Shown here: one piece after another, positions 36,073 through 45,206 of the stretch
Layout: every line of letters starts with the position of its first letter
Position numbering within the stretch: the first letter of the stretch is position 1
Assembly: GCF_009903625.1 (NCBI RefSeq)
Contig: NZ_CP047569.1
Span: forward strand, 82,001-146,000
Length of the DNA: 64,000 nucleotides
Origin: Microbulbifer sp. ALW1
GTDB lineage: Bacteria; Pseudomonadota; Gammaproteobacteria; Pseudomonadales; Cellvibrionaceae
Direction of reading: 5' to 3'
The notes under the pieces: generated by a model
Told to the model about the DNA's origin: nothing
Seen by the model: the letters and a program-made list of their open reading frames with translations, nothing else
The model's database searches: none
Position numbers and translations under genes: made by a program

Positions 36073-39000
36073 TTGATCAATTTCACCCGCAACAGTGTCC
36101 TCAATATGGCGAACGAAAGTACTTTCGAGCGCGGGGAGGACTATTTCCGGCGCGGACGGGTGCAGGAGGCCTTCTGGGATGAAGAGGTACAGGTTTACCG
36201 CGGTCGCGTGAAGGGTTCGGCGCGCCTGGTATACCGGGTAGAGCTGGATGTGGAGCGGGGGCGTCTGGTAGGACTTTGCTCCTGCCCGGTATCACTCAAT
36301 TGCAAACACGCGGTAGCCACCGCGCTGGCGCTACTGCATCGGGAGCAGCAATCAGAACTGGAATCAGAGCAGGATGCGTCGAAACCAGATACATCTACCG
36401 TGCAGGCGACACAAGCCGCTACACCGGAATGGCAGCGCTGGCTCGAAGACCTCCCCCCGGCTCCGCGCACCGAAGCAGCCTCACTGGAGCACGGCCAGCA
36501 CTACCTGTTGTACGTGCTGGAGGAAAATACCCAGGGGCGCCTGCAGCTTTCCACCAAAAAGGGCTATCTGAAGAAAGACGGCGACTGGAGTCAGCTGCGC
36601 TACTTCGCCCAGGACACAACCCGGCTGGGCTGGAACCGGCCCGGTCACCTGCTGGATGAAGACGTCACCATTCTGCAGCTGCTGCCACGTATCAACGCCA
36701 GCGGGCGATTGGGGCTTGTCGGCGAGCAGGGGCGTCGCGCCCTGAGCCACCTGCTGGACAGCAACCGCTTCTATTTTGACGACCAGCGCATCCAACGCGG
36801 CCCTTCCCGCTCCCTGCTATGGCATTGGCGAAAGGAAGAAAACGGTAACCACCAACTGGTCGCTGAGCTGGTAACCGACTCAGGTGGTGAGGATGCCCCC
36901 ATCCACTGGCAACTGATTCCCGTCAGCCCACCCTGCTATCTGGATACTGAAAATCCCACCATCGGGGATATCTCTACCCCGTTACCCGCAGCGCAACTGG
37001 CACACCTGCTGGAAATGCCCGCGGTAACCGATGAGGATTTCGGGCTGATGTCGATGCGGCTGCGTCAGCAAATACCAGCGACACAACTGCCACTGCCGGT
37101 TGAACCCAGGTTAATTCGCATTACCGAATTTACCCCACACATCACCCTGGTGGGCTGCGACTTCGAGCACTACAAATTGCCGGCGCTGAAGTTGCACTTC
37201 AATTACGGCGACTTTGCGCTGTCCCCATCCTACAGCCGGTACTTTGAAGGCCCCGAGGTCACCCGGGAGCAGGACGGAAGCTACTTCCAAATCGTGCGCG
37301 ACATAGCGGCAGAACAACGCTGCTCGGATCAGATTCACGATCGGGGCCTTTACCTGATCTCCGAGAACCTCGGCGGACAGGAAGATGTCTGGGTACTGGA
37401 CGTCACCACACCTGAAAAGATATTCGACCACTGGCGCACGCTGCTGAATGAGCAGTTGCCGGAATGGAAAAAACGGGGCTGGATCATCGACACCCACCCC
37501 AGCTACCGGTTTGATGTTACGCAGGCGGATATGGCCATAGAGCTGACCGACAGCGACAACCACTGGTTCGAAGTTGGCCTGGAACTGACCCTGCCCAACG
37601 GACGGCCCTACCCCATTGTGGATCTGGTGGAAAACTGGTTGGCCCAGGATGCCCCGGATGAACTGAGCATCGTTGTCGACGGCAACTGGATCAGCGTGGA
37701 TACCAGACCCCTCCAGAGTATCCGCGGCCTGCTGCTGGACCTGCTGAAAGAAAAAAGACTCGACGGACCGGTGCGCCTGCCCGCCTTCCAGGCCGCGCAA
37801 TTTACCGGCACGGGTACAGCGGACGAACACCGCGCACCCAACACCCGCAAGCTGATCGATAGATTACAGAGCTATTCCGGGCTGGAGGCGGTACCCGTCC
37901 CAACACACCTTAAGGCAACCCTGCGCCCCTACCAGCAGGAAGGGCTGAACTGGCTGGTGTTTTTGCAGCGTTACGGTTTTGGCGGCATTCTCGCGGACGA
38001 TATGGGACTGGGTAAAACACTGCAGACCCTGGCCCTGCTCCAGCACATGAAAGAAGCCGGTCGACTGAATGACCCGGCGCTGGTGATTGCCCCGACCAGC
38101 CTGACCGGGAACTGGCTGCACGAGGCTGCGCAATTTACCCCCGAACTGAAAGTCACCCTGATTCACGGACCGGAAAGGGGCGCGTCCCTCGCGCAGATTG
38201 ACGGCAGTGACCTGGTCATTACCACTTACCCGCTACTGGTGCGGGATGAAGCCCAGTATAAAGATCGTCACTTCAGTGTGCTGGTGCTGGACGAAGCCCA
38301 GGCGATCAAAAACCCAGACACCAAAATTGCCGAGTGCGTGCGCGGTATCCATAGCCAAACCCGCCTGTGCCTTTCCGGAACCCCACTGGAAAACCACCTA
38401 GGCGAACTCTGGTCACTGATGGACTTTGCCCTGCCCGGGCTTCTTGGCGCCCGCAAGACATTCCAGCAGGCCTACCGAAACCCGATAGAAAATCACGGCA
38501 ATCAGGATCGGCAGCGGGAACTCGCCAACAAAGTGCGCCCGTTTATGCTGCGGCGCACAAAATCCGAAGTAGTCTCCGAGCTGCCGCCGAAAACCGAATC
38601 CATCCAATACGTGGAGTTGGGCAGCAAACAACGTGCGCTCTATGAGAGTGTGCGTATCAGTATGGAAAAACGCATCCGCGACCTGGTTGAGCGCCAGGGC
38701 ATGGGCAAAAGCCATATCGAATTTCTCGACGCGCTGCTGAAATTGCGCCAGACCTGTATCGACCCGCGCCTGGTGAAGCTGGACAAGGCAGCCGGTGTCA
38801 ACGAGAGTGCCAAGCTCAGTTGGCTCGAGGAAAACCTGCCTCAGCTGTTGGAGGAAGGGCGCAGTATCCTGATTTTTTCCCAGTTCACTCAGGTATTGCA
38901 GCTGATCGAGGAACTGCTGGGCGCCAAGAAAGTCGACTACACAAAGCTTACCGGGCAGACTCGAAAACGCCAGCAGGCTATCGATCGCTTTCAAGCCGGA

Positions 39001-39312
39001 GAAGTGCGCATTTTCCTGATCAGCCTGAAGGCCGGCGGTGCCGGTCTTAACCTGACCGCTGCCGATGTCGTGATCCATATGGATCCCTGGTGGAATCCGG
39101 CGGTAGAAAACCAGGCCACCGATCGAGCCTATCGCATTGGCCAGGACAAACCGGTATTCGTCTACAAACTGGTAGCGGCAGATACCGTGGAAGAGCGCAT
39201 CCAGCAAATGCAGAAACAGAAGCAGGCGCTTGCAGACGCGCTGTTTGATGCGACAAGTACCGGGGAGCTTCCGGCCAGTAAAGAGGATTTGCTGGCGCTA
39301 CTTCAAAATTGA
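36073..39312 (+). CDS. SNF2-family DEAD/DEAH-like helicase with SWIM zinc finger
   Basis: The 1079-residue protein begins with a SWIM zinc finger (CSCPVSLNCKHAVATAL near residues 70-88), then a long middle region (about 130-600), and a C-terminal SNF2 ATPase: motif I DDMGLGKT near 645, motif II LVLDEAQAIKN near 740, SGTPLENHLGELWS, and helicase C motifs GGAGLNLTAADVVIHMDPWW and DRAYRIGQ. It is typical of bacterial SWIM/SNF2 translocases, whose role in DNA repair or transcription is not well known. The start is a TTG with GGGAG upstream. Its end overlaps the convergent rhombosortase gene by 15 bases. Confidence 0.92.
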   Translation: MINFTRNSVLNMANESTFERGEDYFRRGRVQEAFWDEEVQVYRGRVKGSARLVYRVELDVERGRLVGLCSCPVSLNCKHAVATALALLHREQQSELESEQDASKPDTSTVQATQAATPEWQRWLEDLPPAPRTEAASLEHGQHYLLYVLEENTQGRLQLSTKKGYLKKDGDWSQLRYFAQDTTRLGWNRPGHLLDEDVTILQLLPRINASGRLGLVGEQGRRALSHLLDSNRFYFDDQRIQRGPSRSLLWHWRKEENGNHQLVAELVTDSGGEDAPIHWQLIPVSPPCYLDTENPTIGDISTPLPAAQLAHLLEMPAVTDEDFGLMSMRLRQQIPATQLPLPVEPRLIRITEFTPHITLVGCDFEHYKLPALKLHFNYGDFALSPSYSRYFEGPEVTREQDGSYFQIVRDIAAEQRCSDQIHDRGLYLISENLGGQEDVWVLDVTTPEKIFDHWRTLLNEQLPEWKKRGWIIDTHPSYRFDVTQADMAIELTDSDNHWFEVGLELTLPNGRPYPIVDLVENWLAQDAPDELSIVVDGNWISVDTRPLQSIRGLLLDLLKEKRLDGPVRLPAFQAAQFTGTGTADEHRAPNTRKLIDRLQSYSGLEAVPVPTHLKATLRPYQQEGLNWLVFLQRYGFGGILADDMGLGKTLQTLALLQHMKEAGRLNDPALVIAPTSLTGNWLHEAAQFTPELKVTLIHGPERGASLAQIDGSDLVITTYPLLVRDEAQYKDRHFSVLVLDEAQAIKNPDTKIAECVRGIHSQTRLCLSGTPLENHLGELWSLMDFALPGLLGARKTFQQAYRNPIENHGNQDRQRELANKVRPFMLRRTKSEVVSELPPKTESIQYVELGSKQRALYESVRISMEKRIRDLVERQGMGKSHIEFLDALLKLRQTCIDPRLVKLDKAAGVNESAKLSWLEENLPQLLEEGRSILIFSQFTQVLQLIEELLGAKKVDYTKLTGQTRKRQQAIDRFQAGEVRIFLISLKAGGAGLNLTAADVVIHMDPWWNPAVENQATDRAYRIGQDKPVFVYKLVAADTVEERIQQMQKQKQALADALFDATSTGELPASKEDLLALLQN

Positions 39313-39933
39313 AATACCCCACAGTAGCGCGGCAATCACAGAGCCCCAAATAGCGCCCAGAAGATGACTGGATACTGCGACTTCTGCCTGGATTAACGCA
39401 CCCGTCGACGCGCTCGGCCCGGCGATCCACTCCCAGGCGACCTTGCCAACACATCCCGCCAGCAGTAGCGCCCCAGACCAGCGACGCTGGGAAAGTTCAC
39501 TGATGGCGCCGAAACAGAAAAGTCCGTGCAGTACCCCGGAAATACCGTAGTAGTTATCGACATCGGGAAACCAGAGCCAGAGCCCGCCACTAATCAGCAG
39601 CGCCAGCAGAGCAACCAGTCCGAGATACTTCAAAACCGAATGGCCGCTACCGAGCAATGCACTGCGACCGAATAGCAGCCAGAGCGCAAATACCCCGGCC
39701 ATATTCAACAGCAAGTGCGCCATATTCGTGTGCACAAGGTGTCCGCTCAGCAGGCGCCACCATTGCCCACTTGAGATAGCGGTGCGCTCATATAAAAACG
39801 CATCGGGAAAAGAGGCTTGTAAAAACTGCAGCGAGCTACAGAGCAGCAGCAATGCCAGCGGGCCGCCCGAGCCCGCTGGGAGACGTAGTCTTTCGGAATA
39901 ACTACCTATTAAAGAGGGAGGGTCACCCGGCAT
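39298..39933 (-). CDS. rrtA: Rhombosortase (rhomboid-type intramembrane protease)
   Basis: The 211-residue membrane protein has six hydrophobic helices and rhomboid motifs: WWRLLSGHLVHTNMAHLLLN with the His/Asn pair, and the Ser site GISGVLHG. The later catalytic His lies in AVSSHLLG. Length and GVLHG pattern fit rhombosortases, which cleave GlyGly-CTERM tails of exported proteins so that they can be anchored or released. No obvious GlyGly-CTERM tail is in this window; the substrate must be elsewhere. It overlaps the lipoprotein gene upstream by 11 bases and SNF2 at its end. Confidence 0.82.
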   Translation of the reverse strand: MPGDPPSLIGSYSERLRLPAGSGGPLALLLLCSSLQFLQASFPDAFLYERTAISSGQWWRLLSGHLVHTNMAHLLLNMAGVFALWLLFGRSALLGSGHSVLKYLGLVALLALLISGGLWLWFPDVDNYYGISGVLHGLFCFGAISELSQRRWSGALLLAGCVGKVAWEWIAGPSASTGALIQAEVAVSSHLLGAIWGSVIAALLWGISILK

Positions 39934-40615
39934 ACAGAGGATTTCTCAGCGCGGCGGAGTGGAATTGCTTGGTGTCTGCTGGTGCTTCCTGCTCCTCTTC
40001 CAGCGCGCGTTGCAGGGACTTATCCATTTCCTCCAGCGCCTTGCGCAACTCCTCGGAAAAGTTTTCCACCGCCTCTGTTGCCTGCTCGCTCATCTGGTCC
40101 TGGGCTTTCTCCATTTCCTGCCCAAGCTGCTCAAGCATCAGGTCCACCTGATCCCCGGCCTGCTCTGCGGAGCGATCAAACTGTTCCGACAGGCTTTTAC
40201 CCAGCTGGTCAAACTGGCGCAGCAGGTCACCGAAGGCGTCGCCACGGGCGCTGCTGAGAGTACGCTCGTAATCCACCAGCCACTCGCCATCCCGCCGAAC
40301 CAGGTAGGTAGTAAAGGAGCGCGCCTTGTATTGCGGGTACTCTTTACTGGAGAAACGGGAAACCACACTGGCCTCATCGCTATCGATGATCACCCGCCCC
40401 CAGGAAGGCTGGTACTCGGCCCAGCGCGCAAAATCGTCATCGAAACGCTCGGGCCCCTGGAGAGTCGAATACTCGGCAACATCAGCGGCATCCCCCTGAA
40501 CGGCGGCCTGCCAGAATGCTTTGGTCACATCCTGTGGTGATTCGGGGCTGGAGCAGGCGGCCACAAACACGCTTATCGCCGCGAGAATGGGTAAATGGAG
40601 CTTGCGGAATTTCAT
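39923..40615 (-). CDS. Lipoprotein with NTF2-like domain and coiled-coil tail
   Basis: The 230-residue protein has a lipoprotein signal (LAAISVFVAACSSPE, Cys 21), a DUF4878/NTF2-like middle (FWQAAVQGDAADVAEYST, then TYLVRRDGEWLVDYERT) and a long, charged coiled coil (about 135-215, QAGDQVDLMLEQLGQEMEKA). Ser after the Cys fits outer-membrane sorting. Function unknown. The stop overlaps the rhombosortase start by 11 bases, indicating one transcript. Confidence 0.75.
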   Translation of the reverse strand: MKFRKLHLPILAAISVFVAACSSPESPQDVTKAFWQAAVQGDAADVAEYSTLQGPERFDDDFARWAEYQPSWGRVIIDSDEASVVSRFSSKEYPQYKARSFTTYLVRRDGEWLVDYERTLSSARGDAFGDLLRQFDQLGKSLSEQFDRSAEQAGDQVDLMLEQLGQEMEKAQDQMSEQATEAVENFSEELRKALEEMDKSLQRALEEEQEAPADTKQFHSAALRNPLYAG

Positions 40616-40760
40616 ATCTGGATACCCGGTCTTACTGGCTGCACCGGCAACCTTTACAGCCCGGGAATCTAACGCTGCCGGCTATTGCTAGCAACCCCAG
40701 AAATCGACCGGGACGACAAGGTTGTGTGCGACCACTCAAGCTAATACGGCTATCAATCGG

Positions 40761-40865
40761 TTACAGGTCGCAGTGTTCCGCACGATTACGCTCGCAGTAG
40801 CGTGACTGCAGCGCACTCAAAACCACTCTCGTCACCAGTTCGGTCACGACTTTTTCAGCACACAT
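40761..40865 (-). CDS. Candidate 34-residue Cys-containing small protein
   Basis: A frame from ATG 40865 to TAA 40761 encodes 34 residues (end RYCERNRAEHCDL). A GTG at 40847 overlaps the stop of the neighbouring small frame (GTGA). It has three Cys with the first start. Weak ribosome site; translation may depend on coupling. A frameshift between this and the neighbouring frame near the A-run AAAAAG would join both into one protein. Confidence 0.35.
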   Translation of the reverse strand: MCAEKVVTELVTRVVLSALQSRYCERNRAEHCDL

Positions 40866-40939
40866 ACCTGGTCACCGTAATAGTTATCGCTGTAGTTGCA
40901 CTCGGTTTCGGCAACCGAGAAGAGCGTGAATACTTGCAT
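40844..40939 (-). CDS. Candidate 31-residue small protein with strong ribosome site
   Basis: ATG at 40939 is preceded on the minus strand by AGGGAGAGGAACC, one of the best ribosome sites in the window. It reads 31 residues (start MQVFTLFSVAETEC, two Cys and a YSDNYYGDQ segment) to TGA. It is too short for usual gene calls. The remaining bases of the 606-base gap between the coiled-coil lipoprotein gene and tal are the tal promoter region. Confidence 0.45.
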   Translation of the reverse strand: MQVFTLFSVAETECNYSDNYYGDQVCVLKKS

Positions 40940-41122
40940 GGTTCCTCTCCCTGACTGTTTATTGAGAACAGCTGCAGGATATCGACATGCCCGCGATAGA
41001 AGAAATCAAATAAAACTCTCACCCTGATCAAAAATACCTATAAGCAAGAGCTATCAGCTAACCCCTCCCAATAGATGTAATCGTATTCATTTTTTATCTT
41101 CTATGTATTGAAAGGCTGGCAA

Positions 41123-41150
41123 TTGAAACTTTCGTGGGGCAAACTATAAA
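41123..41150 (+). promoter_or_regulatory. Promoter of the tal-xylB-xylA operon
   Basis: TTGAAA (41123-41128), a 16-base spacer and TATAAA (41145-41150) give a good sigma-70 promoter. The predicted transcription start falls on the operator at 41155. Confidence 0.65.
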
Positions 41151-41154
41151 AAAA

Positions 41155-41168
41155 TGAAAACGTTTACA
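41155..41168. promoter_or_regulatory. LacI-type operator at the xylose operon start
   Basis: TGAAAACGTTTACA is a near-palindrome centred on CG with AAACGTTT, the typical operator of LacI/GalR-family repressors. It covers the expected transcription start, so a bound repressor would block the promoter. No LacI-family gene is in this window. Confidence 0.7.
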
Positions 41169-41221
41169 TTCCGACTTGTAGAAGTAAGCCGGAAGACGCG
41201 ACAGAGAGAAAGAATAAGATC

Positions 41222-42190
41222 ATGGACAAACTCAGTCAGCTGCGGGCGATGACAGCCGTGGTGGCGGATACTGGCGATATCAATGCCATCCGCCAATTCA
41301 CCCCGCTGGATGCCACCACCAACCCCTCCCTGCTATTGAAAGCCGCACAACAGGCGGAATACCAGCCGCTGATCGAAGAGGCCATCGCCTGGGCCGCGGC
41401 ACAGAGCGGCAGCAATGAGGAACAAACCGCACTCTGCTGTGATCGCCTGGCGGTAAAGATTGGTTATGAAATCCTGCAGATAGTCCCCGGGCGCATCTCC
41501 ACCGAAGTGGATGCACGCCTATCGTTTGATACGCAAGCCACCCTCACACGCGCACGCCGCATCATGGATCTCTACACGCAGATGGGCGTGGCGCCCGAGC
41601 GGGTACTAATCAAGGTTGCCTCTACCTGGGAAGGCATCAAGGCCGCAGAAATACTGGAACGCGAGGGAGTGCACTGCAACCTGACCCTGCTATTCAGCTT
41701 TGCCCAGGCCCGCGCCTGTGCCGATGCGGGCGTCACGCTGATATCCCCATTTGTGGGCCGTATTCTCGACTGGCACCTGCAGAACACTTCCGCGACCAGC
41801 TTTGCACCGGACGAGGACCCCGGCGTGCAGTCCGTGCGCCGCATTTACCACTTCTACAAAGAACACGGCTTCGACACCACGGTCATGGGTGCCAGTTTTC
41901 GCAATACCGGGCAGATTGAGGCCCTGGCTGGCTGCGACAGCCTGACCATCAGCCCGGACCTGCTGGCGCAACTCGCGGAGGATCGAGGCGAACTAACACG
42001 CGCGCTCACGCCGCAATCTGCAAGCGGAAACAGTGTCCGCGCTCTTGGCGAATCCGACTTCCGCTTTCAGCACAATGACGACGCTATGGCCCACGAAAAA
42101 CTCGGCGAGGGCATTCGCAAATTTGTGCTGGACCAGATCGCACTGGAAGACCAGATCAAGGCGCGTGCCCAACAGGGAGTTCCGGCGTAA
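41222..42190 (+). CDS. tal: Transaldolase
   Basis: The 322-residue transaldolase B-type enzyme moves a dihydroxyacetone unit between sedoheptulose 7-phosphate and glyceraldehyde 3-phosphate in the pentose phosphate pathway. Visible are the N-terminal [13 protein letters not shown], the Schiff-base Lys in [12 protein letters not shown], and [11 protein letters not shown] and [11 protein letters not shown]. It is first in an operon with xylulokinase and xylose isomerase, so it processes xylose-derived xylulose 5-phosphate. Its stop TAA overlaps the ATG of xylB. Confidence 0.96.
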   Translation: MDKLSQLRAMTAVVADTGDINAIRQFTPLDATTNPSLLLKAAQQAEYQPLIEEAIAWAAAQSGSNEEQTALCCDRLAVKIGYEILQIVPGRISTEVDARLSFDTQATLTRARRIMDLYTQMGVAPERVLIKVASTWEGIKAAEILEREGVHCNLTLLFSFAQARACADAGVTLISPFVGRILDWHLQNTSATSFAPDEDPGVQSVRRIYHFYKEHGFDTTVMGASFRNTGQIEALAGCDSLTISPDLLAQLAEDRGELTRALTPQSASGNSVRALGESDFRFQHNDDAMAHEKLGEGIRKFVLDQIALEDQIKARAQQGVPA

Positions 42191-43680
42191 TGCGCGGCGA
42201 TCAGAACGTCTACCTGGGGATTGATGCGGGCACCCAGAGTCTGAAACTGCTGGCTTATGACGCAGCTCACAAACAAATCATGCACGTCAGCACCGCGCCG
42301 CTAGAGCTGATCAGCCGCGACGACGGCAGCCGCGAGCAAATAGCCGAGTGGTGGCTGGACGCACTGCGCCACTGCATGCAGCAGTTACCCGCCGAAATAA
42401 AATCCCGGGTACGCAGCATTGGCATCTCCGGACAACAACACGGTTTTGTGCCACTGAACAAGGCCGGCGAGGTCATTGCCCCGGTCAAACTCTGGTGCGA
42501 CACCAGCACCATTGCCGAATGCGAGGAAATAACCGCGCGATTCGGCGGCGCTGATCGCTGTGCCGATGCCGTGGGCAACCCTATTCTGCCCGGCTACACA
42601 GCATCCAAAGTTCTATGGCTGAAGAAAAACAAGCCAGAAGTCTACGCAGAAGTTGCACACATACTACTGCCCCACGACTACCTGAATTTCTTTCTCACAG
42701 GAAGGATTTACACCGAGTACGGCGATGCCTCCGGCACCGGCTATCTGAATGTCCTGCGCCGCGAATACGATCGTTTAATGCTGGCCGCCATAGACCCGGA
42801 GCGCGATCTGCTGCCCCTGTTACCGCCACTACTAGAAGCCGATTGCACCGTCGCAATATCTGCAGAAAAAGCCCGGGAGTTTGGCCTGCCCGCAGAGGTC
42901 ACCATTTCCAGCGGTGGTGGCGACAACATGATGGCCGCATTCGGGACCGGCGCCATTACACCCGGAGTCCTCAGCATGAGCCTGGGCACCTCCGGCACCC
43001 TGTTTGCCTACAGCGACAAACCCGCAATCGATCCCAATGGCGAGCTGGCGGCCTTCTGCTCATCGAGTGGTGGCTGGCTGCCGCTGCAGTGCACCATGAA
43101 CTGCACCGTCGCGACCGAACTCACGCGCAAGGCAGTGGGAAAATCCATCGCCGAATGCGAGCAACTGCTGGAAGAATCCACCCCCGGTGCCAGCGGCCTG
43201 ATCAGCCTGCCGTTTTACAACGGCGAGCGCACTCCAAACCTACCCCACGCCCGCGCCAGTCTGCACGGTATGACCGACAGCAATTACACCCCGGCCAATC
43301 TCTACCGCGCCGCAATGGAGGGAGCCACGTTTACCCTGCGTCGCGGTCTCGATGCCTTTGCCCGAGCGGGACAAACATTCACATCCATTCGGCTGACCGG
43401 TGGCGGCGCTAAAAGCCCGCACTGGCGGCAGATGGTGGCAGACGTATTTAACTTGCCGGTGGAAGTACCTGCACAACAGGAAGGTGCCGCCTTTGGCGCA
43501 GCACTGCAGGCGCTGTGGGCAACCAGTGACCATAAACACTTGCCGTCACTCGTTGCGGAACACCTGACGATGAATGAATCCCTGGGCTGCAATCCCGATA
43601 GCGCGACCGCTGCAGCCTATCAAACCCACTACGAACATTTCCTGGATCTGCTCCGCCAGCAGTATCCCAATATTTCATAA
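42190..43680 (+). CDS. xylB: Xylulokinase
   Basis: XylB phosphorylates D-xylulose to xylulose 5-phosphate. The 496-residue FGGY kinase shows [17 protein letters not shown] (ATP-binding), [13 protein letters not shown] with the catalytic-region His/Gly, [24 protein letters not shown] and [23 protein letters not shown] signatures and the neighbouring xylose isomerase fix the substrate. It overlaps tal by one base; xylA begins 28 bases after it. Confidence 0.94.
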   Translation: MRGDQNVYLGIDAGTQSLKLLAYDAAHKQIMHVSTAPLELISRDDGSREQIAEWWLDALRHCMQQLPAEIKSRVRSIGISGQQHGFVPLNKAGEVIAPVKLWCDTSTIAECEEITARFGGADRCADAVGNPILPGYTASKVLWLKKNKPEVYAEVAHILLPHDYLNFFLTGRIYTEYGDASGTGYLNVLRREYDRLMLAAIDPERDLLPLLPPLLEADCTVAISAEKAREFGLPAEVTISSGGGDNMMAAFGTGAITPGVLSMSLGTSGTLFAYSDKPAIDPNGELAAFCSSSGGWLPLQCTMNCTVATELTRKAVGKSIAECEQLLEESTPGASGLISLPFYNGERTPNLPHARASLHGMTDSNYTPANLYRAAMEGATFTLRRGLDAFARAGQTFTSIRLTGGGAKSPHWRQMVADVFNLPVEVPAQQEGAAFGAALQALWATSDHKHLPSLVAEHLTMNESLGCNPDSATAAAYQTHYEHFLDLLRQQYPNIS

Positions 43681-43708
43681 AAATTCAGGATCAAACTGGA
43701 GACAAACA

Positions 43709-45043
43709 ATGAGCAGAAATCTATTTATCGGCGACAAAGAATACTTCCCCGAAATCGGTCAGATCCAGTTCGAGGGGCGCGAGTCCGACAACCCGCTGGC
43801 CTTCAAATTCTACGACGCCAACAAGGTCATCGGCGGCAAGACCATGGAAGAGCACCTGCGCTATGCGGTGTGCTACTGGCACACCTTCTGCAGCAAGGGT
43901 GCAGATCCCTTCGGCCGCGATACCCAGACGTTTGCTTGGGACGACGCGCCCAACCCGATGACCGCTGCGCAGCAGCGTATGGATGCGGTATTCGAGTTTG
44001 CCACCAAACTGGGTGTGCCCTACTACTGCTTCCACGATATTGACATGTCGCCGGAAGGCAGCACCATCGCTGAAACCGAGAGCAACCTGTCAAAACTGGT
44101 TGAGCTGGCGGCAGAACGCCAGAAAGCTTCCGGCATGAAGCTGCTGTGGGGCACGGCGAATATGTTCAGCAATCCGCGCTATATGAACGGCGCTGCAACC
44201 AACCCGGACTTCAATGTGGTCGCCTATGCGGCGAGCCAGGTAAAAGCCGCACTGGATGCCACCGTGGCACTGGGTGGAGAGAACTACGTATTCTGGGGCG
44301 GTCGCGAAGGCTATATCTGCCTGCAGAATGCCAATACCAAACTCGAACAGGAAAACCTCGCCCGCTTCCTCACCATGGCGCGTGACTACGGTCGCTCCAT
44401 CGGCTTTAAAGGCACTTTCCTGATCGAGCCCAAGCCCATGGAGCCCACCAAACACCAGTACGACTTTGATGCCCAGACCGTGATCGGTTTCCTGCGCCAC
44501 TTCGGCCTGGACAAGGACTTCAAACTCAATATCGAAGCCAACCACGCCACCCTCGCCGGCCACACCTTCGCCCATGAACTGCAGATGTGTGCGGATGCCG
44601 ACATGCTCGGCTCCATCGACGCCAACCGCGGCGATTACCAGAACGGCTGGGACACAGATCAGTTCCCCACCGATATATACGATGCGGTACACGGCATGAT
44701 GGTGGTGCTGGAAAACGGCGGTTTCAAAACCGGCGGTCTCAACTTCGATGCCAAGGTGCGCCGTGAATCGATCGATATGGAAGATATTTTCCTCGGCCAT
44801 ATCGGCGGCATGGACACCTTCGCCCGTGGCCTGGAAATCGCCAACCGAATTCTCACCGAGTCCCCGTACAAGAGCTGGAAGCAACAGCGTTACGCCAGCT
44901 TCAATGAGGGCAACGGCAAGGCGTTTACCGAAGGTAAACTGAACCTGGCAGACCTGCGCAACCTGGCCGTTGAAAACGGCGAACCACGCCCGACCAGCGG
45001 CAAGCAGGAACTGTATGAGAACGTGATCAATCAGTACATTTAA
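43709..45043 (+). CDS. xylA: Xylose isomerase
   Basis: XylA converts D-xylose to D-xylulose using two divalent metals. The 444-residue protein is class II (E. coli 440). Active-site elements: the catalytic His in [13 protein letters not shown], metal ligands in [26 protein letters not shown] and the late [19 protein letters not shown]. The frame is open upstream but the ATG at 43709 with GGAG nearby is the family start. It ends the tal-xylB-xylA operon before an intrinsic terminator. Confidence 0.97.
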   Translation: MSRNLFIGDKEYFPEIGQIQFEGRESDNPLAFKFYDANKVIGGKTMEEHLRYAVCYWHTFCSKGADPFGRDTQTFAWDDAPNPMTAAQQRMDAVFEFATKLGVPYYCFHDIDMSPEGSTIAETESNLSKLVELAAERQKASGMKLLWGTANMFSNPRYMNGAATNPDFNVVAYAASQVKAALDATVALGGENYVFWGGREGYICLQNANTKLEQENLARFLTMARDYGRSIGFKGTFLIEPKPMEPTKHQYDFDAQTVIGFLRHFGLDKDFKLNIEANHATLAGHTFAHELQMCADADMLGSIDANRGDYQNGWDTDQFPTDIYDAVHGMMVVLENGGFKTGGLNFDAKVRRESIDMEDIFLGHIGGMDTFARGLEIANRILTESPYKSWKQQRYASFNEGNGKAFTEGKLNLADLRNLAVENGEPRPTSGKQELYENVINQYI

Positions 45044-45091
45044 TCTGTATGCTCTGATTGATGTCACCTCAACGTCAGATGACTCTCATTT

Positions 45092-45117
45092 GGGCCCGCT
45101 ATTGCGGGCCCTTTTTT
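45092..45117 (+). terminator. Terminator after xylA
   Basis: A perfect 8-bp stem GGGCCCGC/GCGGGCCC (45092-45099 with 45104-45111) with a TATT loop precedes six T residues, 48 bases after xylA. Confidence 0.95.
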
Positions 45118-45135
45118 GTTGTCAGAATGGAAAAT

Positions 45136-45186
45136 CGTTTGAACTTTTGAATGGTTTGAGCTTTTGAATGGTTTGCACTTTTGAAA
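45136..45186 (+). repeat. Three tandem 17-bp repeats
   Basis: Units at 45136-45152, 45153-45169 and 45170-45186 follow the consensus GGTTTGAACTTTTGAAT with one to three changes. They sit between the convergent xylA and GH26 genes. Function unknown. Confidence 0.85.
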
Positions 45187-45206
45187 GGAGCCGACCGCGA
45201 TGAGGG

